DNA from: JASJBU01 sp965372385
GTDB taxonomy: Bacteria; Pseudomonadota; Gammaproteobacteria; Chromatiales; Chromatiaceae
Assembly (NCBI GenBank): GCA_965372385.1
Contig: CBDVCD010000077.1
Location: 1 to 12,438, forward strand
Length of the DNA stretch: 12,438 nt
Reading direction: 5' to 3'
Numbering within the stretch: the stretch's first letter is position 1; every line of letters starts with the position of its first letter. Positions 6,890 to 12,438 of this stretch are shown in pieces. The position numbers were made by a program, and so were the translations under genes. The notes beneath the pieces are model-generated. The model ran no database searches and had not been told where the DNA came from. It saw nothing but the letters and a program-made list of their open reading frames with translations.

Positions 6890-8095
6890 TTATTCATCAT
6901 CTTCCCCCCTTAAGAAGCGAATGGAGCGGACCTTATAATCGAGTTCTCCTTCACTCTTGCGTGATTCCAGAAACTCAATGGCTTCCTCCTCGCTGACCCC
7001 CGCCAGATTCGCCAGCTCCTTTGGTCCAACCTTTACCAGGCTCATAACAGGATTCTTCACATCCGACGTGGCCTGTTTTCTCAGTGCTTCAATGGCAAAG
7101 TCAAGCCGTTGGGAACTGGTGCCATAGGCCAGCACCATGGCGAGTTCATCCATGCGCCGAATATGTTTGGCAAAATTACTCATGACCAGGTTCGTCATAC
7201 GGCGCTCACTGTTGAGCCGATTCTGAAAGGTTTTCCGGTCCAGCATGATCAACTCAGTCGACTTCATCGCGGTAGCCGTCGCGGATCTCGGACCGGTGTC
7301 TATCAGGGCAAGCTCACCGAAGATATCACCCTGTCCCAGGGTGGCCAGGGTAAGCTCAAGCCCGTTCATATCGATTCGTGACACCTTGATTGCACCTTCA
7401 TCCACCATATACGCATAGTCCCCCATCTCTCCCTCGGTGAACAAGACCTCCCCCGGTTTGAGTAACAATCGCTCAAAGTGACCACTGTATTCATCAAGCA
7501 GTTCATCATGCAGATAGCCAAAGGCCCATTGAAAGAGACTTTCGAATGGCGCACTGATAGGCACAATAAAATTACCAATGGATTCAATCCATTGCTTGTC
7601 GGCCAGCGAAGTAAAACCGAGGCGATCATACATGCTTACCGTCTCATGGTTTACCGAGGAATAGACGTGGGTAACACCCCATGAATGCCACACACCAATC
7701 GCCATTTTGATCAGTGCACGAATGACATCACGCCGGCTCTTCCAACGATTACGTACAGCCAGCATACTGGGGCAGGCATCTACCGTGGGATGGCCATGCT
7801 CAAGCTGCCACTGACGAGCGACTGACTCCCGGTACGGGGTTAGATCGAAATACTCTTCCGAAGCAAGCCCCAGACCAGAGTCCATACCGATTCGCATGGT
7901 TCCAACCGGCTCCCCATTTTCGTAGGCAATGATATTGAGGCTGTTGGGAAAGGCATCGAAACGGTCAACAATCCGCTGATTAGGGAATGACTCCCCACCA
8001 TATTTACCGTCTTCAACCACATAAACCTCATGCCTCAACCAGAAAACATCATCCAGTTCTTTTGCGGACTGAGCAATCTTGAGTTTCATCGTCAT
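6890..8095 (-). CDS. GNAT/FeeM-like acyltransferase fused to cyclic-nucleotide-binding domain
   Basis: This encodes a 401-residue cytoplasmic protein. Residues 1-185 resemble the N-acyl amino acid synthase/autoinducer-synthase-like branch of GNAT acyltransferases (WLRHEVYVVEDGKYGG at 19-34, GEPVGTMRIG at 61-70, ACPSMLAVRNRWKSRRDV at 107-124, then NHETVSMYDRLGF at 149-161). Residues 205-325 are a cyclic-nucleotide-binding domain whose phosphate-binding cassette (GDIFGELALIDTGPRSATATA, E261 and R270) keeps the Glu and Arg that hold the cyclic phosphate in CRP/PKA. Residues 326-395 look like a CRP-type winged helix (KVGPKELANLAGVSEEEAIEFLES). This suggests an acyl/acetyltransferase gated by cAMP or cGMP, perhaps with DNA binding. 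PatA of mycobacteria has the same two domains in the opposite order. Substrate unknown. No clear ribosome site; an ATG six bases later is possible. Confidence 0.85.
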   Translation of the reverse strand: MTMKLKIAQSAKELDDVFWLRHEVYVVEDGKYGGESFPNQRIVDRFDAFPNSLNIIAYENGEPVGTMRIGMDSGLGLASEEYFDLTPYRESVARQWQLEHGHPTVDACPSMLAVRNRWKSRRDVIRALIKMAIGVWHSWGVTHVYSSVNHETVSMYDRLGFTSLADKQWIESIGNFIVPISAPFESLFQWAFGYLHDELLDEYSGHFERLLLKPGEVLFTEGEMGDYAYMVDEGAIKVSRIDMNGLELTLATLGQGDIFGELALIDTGPRSATATAMKSTELIMLDRKTFQNRLNSERRMTNLVMSNFAKHIRRMDELAMVLAYGTSSQRLDFAIEALRKQATSDVKNPVMSLVKVGPKELANLAGVSEEEAIEFLESRKSEGELDYKVRSIRFLRGEDDE

Positions 8096-8199
8096 AGTTG
8101 CTTAACACCATAGAGAGTTTTACAGCAGTGGGCCATTACACATTCCAATCCAGATCAGGAACCAGATCAAAGGCCAGGAGTAACTTCAATTTATGCAGC

Positions 8200-8937
8200 C
8201 TATTTTTCACCCTCTTTATAGGTCAGACGCTCCCACCGAACCAGGCAATCGGCAGAGCAACCGATTATCTTATCCGTCAGCGGAAACTGCCCAATGCGGA
8301 CCCGTAGATAGGCATAGAGCTCAGCAACCCAGGCAGGTTGCGTCTCTTTGACCGCAACCCTGCGTTCACGAAAATCGTAAGGAACGATCAGGACATGCAT
8401 GCGTTCCATGTGCGTACTTGCGGCCAGGGTATAGAGTTCCTCCACTCCCCGGTTACCCATTGCCAGACAACCCGTCGACCAGGCGCTGCCATGTATAAAG
8501 ATGTTGGAGCCAGGCTTTGTACGCCCCTCATCCGAGGCATTTTTCCAGTCGAAGGTATTGGGATAATCGAGTTTCAGGGAAAGATGAAAATGACTGTTGG
8601 GATTCAGCGCCTCAATGCGATAGAAGCCCTCTGGCACCTGCTTGTCCCCCTCCTTTAACTTGGGACCCGCCTGTCCGCTGGCGGCAAACACAGGGTAGTC
8701 ATGAATATGCTGCCATTGTCTCTCCTCCCAGGCCCAGAGCTCTACCCGTCGACTCTCCTTCAGGGCAATAAGCTGAGCCCGCTCAGGCGGATAGTGCAGG
8801 CCGGCCCGGTGAAAACGCGCCTGTAATCTCCTTTCGGCCTCCGGATAGGCCCGCTGAACATCAAGCCCCTCGGGGGGAGTCGCCAGGGTAGGCCGCACAG
8901 CCACCAGCATCAGCAGAATTATCCCCGGTCGAATCAA
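8200..8937 (-). CDS. Exported L,D-transpeptidase (YkuD domain, YafK/ErfK-like)
   Basis: This encodes a 245-residue envelope protein. A short hydrophobic signal (about 5-20) is followed by a helical lead and a YkuD domain. LIALKESRRVELWAW is the first strand, VPEGFYRIEALNPNSHFHLSL follows at about 101-121, and the active site is IFIHGSAWSTGCLAMG (146-161) with H149 and catalytic C157. Enzymes of this family form or break 3-3 cross-links or lipoprotein links in peptidoglycan; the DWKNASDEG/FHLS layout is closest to the YafK group, which acts as an amidase on the Lpp link in E. coli. The start is a TTG overlapping the upstream stop as TTGA; no better start is near. It is therefore translationally coupled to the amidotransferase gene. 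Confidence 0.88.
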   Translation of the reverse strand: MIRPGIILLMLVAVRPTLATPPEGLDVQRAYPEAERRLQARFHRAGLHYPPERAQLIALKESRRVELWAWEERQWQHIHDYPVFAASGQAGPKLKEGDKQVPEGFYRIEALNPNSHFHLSLKLDYPNTFDWKNASDEGRTKPGSNIFIHGSAWSTGCLAMGNRGVEELYTLAASTHMERMHVLIVPYDFRERRVAVKETQPAWVAELYAYLRVRIGQFPLTDKIIGCSADCLVRWERLTYKEGEK

Positions 8938-9653
8938 CCCACTCCCCCGTGCATCCTGACCCTCTTCAGCCAGTTTGCATAGATGATATCCGAGATTTTA
9001 TGCAACCGCTGGATGCGTCCCGGTAAATTGTCCTTGATGGAGCGCGCTGACTGGATACAACATGAGTCGAGCTTGAGATCGCTGCCATACTTGTCAATCC
9101 AGGCCTCCACCATCTCTTCCGTCATCTCCAGATGGAACTGCATCCCCAGGTGATCACCGAGAACGAAACCCTGGTTTTTGTAGCAATCACTCATCAGCAG
9201 CGGCTGGCTGTCAGGGGGCATGGAGAAGGTATCCGCATGCCAATGAAAGGTGTCGAACTCCACCGGTAAACCATCCAGCCAACCCTGGTGATTGCCGGCA
9301 CTTAGCCTGTAAAGAGGATACCAACCGATCTCCATGCCCTCCCCCCGGGTGACGACCCCACCCAGTGCCTTGCTGATGAGTTGACCGCCGAAGCAGATGC
9401 CCATCATAGGGATACCTGCTTCATCGGCCTTGCGTATCAGGTCCAGTTCGGCCTCAAGCCAGGGCAGATGATCATTGACGCTCACCGCCGCACCCATAAA
9501 AACCAGTCCGGAGACATCATCCAGCTGGATTGGAACAGGACGATCCGCATCGATACAGACCAGTTCCCATGGCATATCCTGCTGATCGAAAAAATCGCCC
9601 AGATAGCCTGGCCCCTCACAGGCAATATGACGAAAGACGCGAATCGGTTTCAC
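8934..9653 (-). CDS. Class I glutamine amidotransferase domain protein
   Basis: This is a 239-residue stand-alone glutamine amidotransferase of the GuaA-like class. The nucleophile elbow MGICFGGQL (84-92) holds C87, and FHLEMT (173-178) supplies H174 and E176, completing the Cys-His-Glu triad. Such enzymes hydrolyse glutamine and pass ammonia to a partner, or act on gamma-glutamyl compounds; no synthetase partner is adjacent and the true substrate is not evident. The ATG at 9653 gives a start directly before the first strand (IRVFRHIACEGPGYLGDFF). The next gene, an L,D-transpeptidase, overlaps it by four bases, so the two are co-translated; whether this links it to cell-wall amidation is inference. 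Confidence 0.85.
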   Translation of the reverse strand: MKPIRVFRHIACEGPGYLGDFFDQQDMPWELVCIDADRPVPIQLDDVSGLVFMGAAVSVNDHLPWLEAELDLIRKADEAGIPMMGICFGGQLISKALGGVVTRGEGMEIGWYPLYRLSAGNHQGWLDGLPVEFDTFHWHADTFSMPPDSQPLLMSDCYKNQGFVLGDHLGMQFHLEMTEEMVEAWIDKYGSDLKLDSCCIQSARSIKDNLPGRIQRLHKISDIIYANWLKRVRMHGGVG

Positions 9654-9846
9654 AATGAATCTGTTGAATTGAACCAGAGGTCATTCTAACCAAGGAGCGA
9701 GTGATTAGGAACAGCCTGTCCACGGGATGACCTAAGTTATTGAACCCTCAAGCAGCCCTTAATCCATGATAGCGGACAACTCACTGATAAGTTAAAGGTT
9801 GCCTCTTTGACTGAGCTTGTTTCTTCTGCCTTGTCAGCCACTTCCA

Positions 9847-10191
9847 TCACATGAAAACTGTATCTATTGCGGCCTGAGCCGTGCCACTCATCGCAAACAC
9901 CAGTAGCATGAGTAGTGTCGAGCCAGTCAACCCGGCCCACAGGGCCGCGGCCAGCGTCAACAGCAGATCCTTAAGCAAACCAGGGCTGGACAACGCCACC
10001 AGAGCAACCTCTTCTCCGGTGTGGCCATTACGCTCTGATTCACTCATCAGCCTGCCTCGTTCTGTCAGCTGATCGACTGCCGGCAATGCACCCACATCAG
10101 GCGCCAATAACAACCGGTAGCGGGTAGCGCCTGGTACTTCAGGGGATGCGTAGATGAACTCTTCACTCATGGGTTGTAGGTAGGGCTTCAT
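9847..10191 (-). CDS. Small membrane protein of unknown function
   Basis: This encodes a 114-residue protein that I do not recognise. The N-terminal half is polar (FIYASPEVPGATRYRLLLAP, 12-31). A long hydrophobic segment at about 73-101 (LLKDLLLTLAAALWAGLTG...) is a single probable transmembrane helix with a short tail (TAQAAIDTVFM). Its ATG overlaps the stop of the upstream OmpA-domain gene as ATGA, which argues that it is real and made together with that protein. The ORF ends at 9847 and nothing recognisable lies between it and the amidotransferase start. Confidence 0.6.
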   Translation of the reverse strand: MKPYLQPMSEEFIYASPEVPGATRYRLLLAPDVGALPAVDQLTERGRLMSESERNGHTGEEVALVALSSPGLLKDLLLTLAAALWAGLTGSTLLMLLVFAMSGTAQAAIDTVFM

Positions 10192-10880
10192 ATGGCAGCT
10201 CCGGGGAGAAATGAGAGCACCACATAACGGTCAAAGCCAAGTCCTTCAGGGTCATTTTCCGGGTAGCGCGCCAATCCCCTACCTTCGAACTTGGTTTTTA
10301 TACGTTCCGGCGAAATACCTGCATCGACCAGCCGCTGGGTAACCTGCTCGGCACGCAGTCTCGTCAATTCCATGTTATAGGCATCGCTACCACGCCGATC
10401 GGCGGATGCCTTAACCTCGATATCCAGCTCGGGAAAGGCCTTGAGCATGCCGGCCAGCGCATCGAGATGCGGTTGAATGGCCGGCTCGATATCGCTACCT
10501 TCCGTACGAAAACGGATACAGAATGAAAAACCGTTGGCGACTGCGCCAAGCCGCGTCCGGTTGATAGAGATTTGACGCTGGATTCGTGCATGCTGTTCAG
10601 CCTGCTGATGACCCAGGCTATTAATCTGCTCCTGCGCGACCGACAGCCCTCCAGTGACCCGCTCAATCTGATCCTCCTGCTGTTCGATATGGCCGATCAG
10701 CGCCCCTCCCATGATCCCCACCATCACTCCCGGAGGTCCCGCCAACAGGGCGCCAGCAAGCGCACCGATGGCAGGCCCCTTAAGGATTCCCAGATCCGCT
10801 GTTGCGGCCTTATCCACGGTTTCGGCCTGTCCATGCATACTGATACTCAACAAGACCGCCGCAATGATTTGCTTTTTCAA
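10188..10880 (-). CDS. OmpA-domain envelope protein (PdsO-like)
   Basis: This encodes a 230-residue exported protein. The TTG at 10880 is chosen because GGAGGG lies 7 bases upstream and it yields a clean signal peptide (MKKQIIAAVLLSISMHGQAE); a longer frame from 10940 would bury it. After the signal comes a glycine-rich hydrophobic patch (KGPAIGALAGALLAGPPGVMVGIMGG, 34-59), a coiled-coil-prone helix (66-110), and an OmpA peptidoglycan-binding domain (about 117-226) with ASADRRGSDAYNMELTRLRAEQV (158-180; D161 and R176 are the diaminopimelate-contacting positions). The glycine-zipper-plus-OmpA layout resembles the sortase-associated protein PdsO, but no sortase or target gene is visible, so that label is tentative. 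A small membrane protein is coupled downstream by ATGA. Confidence 0.85.
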   Translation of the reverse strand: MKKQIIAAVLLSISMHGQAETVDKAATADLGILKGPAIGALAGALLAGPPGVMVGIMGGALIGHIEQQEDQIERVTGGLSVAQEQINSLGHQQAEQHARIQRQISINRTRLGAVANGFSFCIRFRTEGSDIEPAIQPHLDALAGMLKAFPELDIEVKASADRRGSDAYNMELTRLRAEQVTQRLVDAGISPERIKTKFEGRGLARYPENDPEGLGFDRYVVLSFLPGAAI

Positions 10881-10964
10881 AAGATTACCCTCCAGTTTGA
10901 TCCAGCGTGTCATCCATGACAAATTACGGTTGGCCATCACCTGCGCCGGGTTTTAATGAACTCG

Positions 10965-11003
10965 GGGTAATTACAGAACAGCGAAATGGCGAAGTGATTA
11001 CCC
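10965..11003. repeat. Imperfect inverted repeat, possible operator
   Basis: GGGTAATTAC (10965-10974) faces GTGATTACCC (10994-11003), matching at 9 of 10 positions across a 19-base spacer. GATTACCC also occurs at 10883-10890 beside the ribosome site of the OmpA-domain gene. The spacing (arm centres about 29 bases apart) could suit a regulator or a hairpin. Confidence 0.35.
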
Positions 11004-11097
11004 AATTGTGGCCATTCAGGGGGGAAAAGTGGCAGAATTCTGTCAGCCGATGGAAAAAATCATCTATATCACATGGAGATATTTTGCAGAATGTGAA

Positions 11098-11103
11098 TAT
11101 AAT
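11098..11103 (+). promoter_or_regulatory. Candidate -10 box for the PstS-like/porin unit
   Basis: A perfect TATAAT sits about 88 bases before the ATG at 11191 within an AT-rich stretch. No good -35 hexamer is seen at 16-18 bases (GGAGAT at 17), so it may need an activator or be coincidental. Confidence 0.3.
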
Positions 11104-11190
11104 TCTTTTTTACAACGGGAATCTAAAGTATTAGATAGCGTGGCCGCTATTAGCCTAGGGAAGAAGTTTAAGAGAATAATTAAGCGGATC

Positions 11191-11610
11191 ATGAGACCTC
11201 TCCAATCAGGACTTTTAGCGGTTATAGCGCTTTACGCCTCAATGCAGGCCTGTGCGCTGGAGGTTGTATCGAATCCATCGGTGAAAACTGACTCACTCTC
11301 ACTCAGCAGTCTGCGAGCAATCTTCAGTATGCGCATGACACAATGGCCTGACAGCACACCGATTCGGGTATTTGTCCTGGGCGATAAAAACCCGATTCAC
11401 TCGGAGTTTAGTAAGACGGTGCTGGGGGTCTTTCCTCACCAACTTCGTCGGGCATGGAACAGACAAATCTATTCGGGCACCGGCCAGGCGCCCATCAAGG
11501 TCGATTCAGAAGCCGAGATGCATCTCAAGATAGAGTCCACGCCTGGCGCCATTGGCTATCTGCCCGAGGACCAGATCAATGAACAGGTTCGATCCATTGA
11601 AATCGAATAA
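11191..11610 (+). CDS. Small PstS-like periplasmic substrate-binding-type protein
   Basis: This encodes a 139-residue exported protein starting at the ATG at 11191, chosen because a signal peptide follows at once (MRPLQSGLLAVIALYASMQ, cleavage near ACA-LEV at 22); an upstream in-frame ATG at 11008 would bury it. The mature part matches the short phosphate-ABC-transporter-binding-like family: LSSLRAIFSMRMTQWPDSTPIRV (38-60), SEFSKTVLG (71-79), LRRAWNRQIYSG (85-96) and STPGAIGYLPED (116-127). It is about one lobe of a full PstS, and no transporter genes are nearby, so it is unlikely to be a classical uptake receptor. Proteins like it are often found next to outer-membrane porins, as here: the porin start overlaps its last 32 bases. 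Ligand unknown. Confidence 0.8.
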   Translation: MRPLQSGLLAVIALYASMQACALEVVSNPSVKTDSLSLSSLRAIFSMRMTQWPDSTPIRVFVLGDKNPIHSEFSKTVLGVFPHQLRRAWNRQIYSGTGQAPIKVDSEAEMHLKIESTPGAIGYLPEDQINEQVRSIEIE

Positions 11611-12438
11611 ATTTAAGGCATTCTGCCTGTTGTTAGTCTGGAATGCTCCGATTCAGGCGGAGGATGCTTTTACCTGGGATAATAACTTCCAGGTCCATGG
11701 CTTCCTCTCCCAAGGTTATGTGAACACCACCTCAAACAATTTTTTCGGTGAAAGTGAGGACGGTAGTTTCGACTTCCGGGAGATCGGAATCAATGCATCC
11801 TATCGACTCACACCTCAGGTAATGGTCTCCGCCCAACTACTCTCCCGCACTGCGGGCGAGATGGACAATGGCTCACCCAACCTCGATTATGGCCAGATCG
11901 ACTACACCCCCGTCTCTAACGAGCAGGGACGTGCCGGCATCATCCTCGGCCGGTTCAAAAACCCGATGGGTTTCTATAACGAGACCCGGGACGTTGCCTC
12001 AACCCGACCCAGCATCTTCGTACCTCAGGTAATCTATTGGGATCGTGTCCGCAACATGGTGTTGTCCAGCGATGGGGGCCTGATCTACGCTGATCTGCAC
12101 AGCGATCTGCACAGCTTCTATCTGAAACTTTTCACGGGCAAGACGCCCATCGATGAGAATGTGGAGAAAAGCTATTTACCCGCCAGCCTGGAGCCCAGTC
12201 TTGATCAACGGGGCCTGACCACAGGCGGTCGGCTGCTTTACGAATGGGATGGCGGCGTCTTTCGTCTGGCATTGAGTGGCGCAACGCTCAGTATGGACGG
12301 CGAGATGGCGGGCGGCTTCCTGACGGGAACCCTGGATATTGACTTCTGGATTGCCTCCGCGCAGTACAACAACGGTCCTTTTAGTCTGACAATGGAGTAT
12401 ATGAATGAACCCTTGAGCTATGAGGGATTCATGGGCAT
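11579..12438 (+). CDS. Outer-membrane porin-like beta-barrel protein, 3' end missing
   Basis: This is a 286-codon open frame running off the window. The ATG at 11579 has GAGGA 8 bases upstream and overlaps the PstS-like gene by 32 bases; a TTG at 11597 is the alternative. A signal peptide (about 8-27, KSNKFKAFCLLLVWNAPIQA) is followed by FQVHGFLSQGYVNTTSNNFF (37-56), a typical first barrel strand. Alternating aromatic/polar strands follow (FREIGINASYRL, VMVSAQLLSR, LDYGQIDY, AGIILGRFKNPMGFYNETRD). GRFKNPMGFYN is characteristic of porins and of large barrels that recognise anions. A homologue-level substrate cannot be given. Residues 172-179 carry a DLHS duplication. Coupling to the PstS-like protein suggests a joint role in outer-membrane uptake or sensing of a small solute. 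Confidence 0.85.
   Translation, partial: MNRFDPLKSNKFKAFCLLLVWNAPIQAEDAFTWDNNFQVHGFLSQGYVNTTSNNFFGESEDGSFDFREIGINASYRLTPQVMVSAQLLSRTAGEMDNGSPNLDYGQIDYTPVSNEQGRAGIILGRFKNPMGFYNETRDVASTRPSIFVPQVIYWDRVRNMVLSSDGGLIYADLHSDLHSFYLKLFTGKTPIDENVEKSYLPASLEPSLDQRGLTTGGRLLYEWDGGVFRLALSGATLSMDGEMAGGFLTGTLDIDFWIASAQYNNGPFSLTMEYMNEPLSYEGFMG

Larger units (their letters stand above)
10881..11190. other. 310-bp divergent intergenic region
   Basis: This lies between the OmpA-domain gene (minus) and the PstS-like gene (+), and must hold both promoters. It contains an imperfect inverted repeat at 10965-11003 and an AT-rich stretch with TATAAT at 11098-11103. A weak frame from 11008 could extend the + gene, but its translation lacks a signal peptide and is not favoured. 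Confidence 0.6.

Noticed and set aside
9737..9940. 67-residue minus-strand open frame
   Set aside because: It overlaps the end of the coupled small membrane protein gene in another frame, with no ribosome site or recognisable sequence.
11008..11190. Long N-terminal extension of the PstS-like protein
   Set aside because: It would place the clear signal peptide 61 residues inside the protein and covers the promoter region.

Overview
The window looks like a piece of a chromosome from a sulfur-oxidising gammaproteobacterium (Chromatiales or sulfur-symbiont type). The grounds are an exported SoxB thiosulfohydrolase, a DUF2058 protein, a flagellar FliK-like/FlhB-like pair, a CCA-encoding tRNA-Val and moderate G+C. 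This placement is an inference from gene content; no species is claimed.

Layout. Positions 1-457 (+) hold the end of a FliK-like gene and a small FlhB-like C-terminal-domain gene overlapping by ATGA. Positions 511-698 hold a 172-bp inverted-repeat element with perfect 25-bp ends, flanked by an 8-bp target duplication (TATTTGAT). It looks like a miniature transposable element, and its core belongs to a palindromic repeat family seen again at 2778-2877. Between the two copies lies soxB (minus, 706-2484). Upstream of soxB on the same strand is a two-component system: a hybrid of periplasmic-binding-protein-like sensor, PAS domain and histidine kinase (3573-5735), overlapping a FixJ/TtrR-type regulator (2969-3583). 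The architecture is that of the TtrS/TtrR (tetrathionate) and ThsS/ThsR (thiosulfate) families, so local control of soxB by a sulfur-oxyanion sensor is an attractive hypothesis.

Positions 5836-6624 (minus) carry a DUF2058 gene and tRNA-Val(GAC) with its own promoter candidate and a clear intrinsic terminator. Positions 6890-8095 (minus) encode an unusual fusion of a GNAT/FeeM-like acyltransferase with a cyclic-nucleotide-binding domain and a CRP-like C-terminal region. Positions 8200-9653 (minus) carry a class I glutamine amidotransferase and an exported L,D-transpeptidase coupled by a TTGA overlap. Positions 9847-10880 (minus) carry an OmpA-domain envelope protein and a small one-helix membrane protein coupled by ATGA.

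The last block (11191-12438, +) is transcribed divergently. It is a small PstS-like periplasmic protein overlapping the start of an outer-membrane porin-like beta barrel that runs off the window. The strongest leads are the sensor kinase-regulator-soxB arrangement, the miniature element with its target duplication, and the acyltransferase/cyclic-nucleotide fusion.
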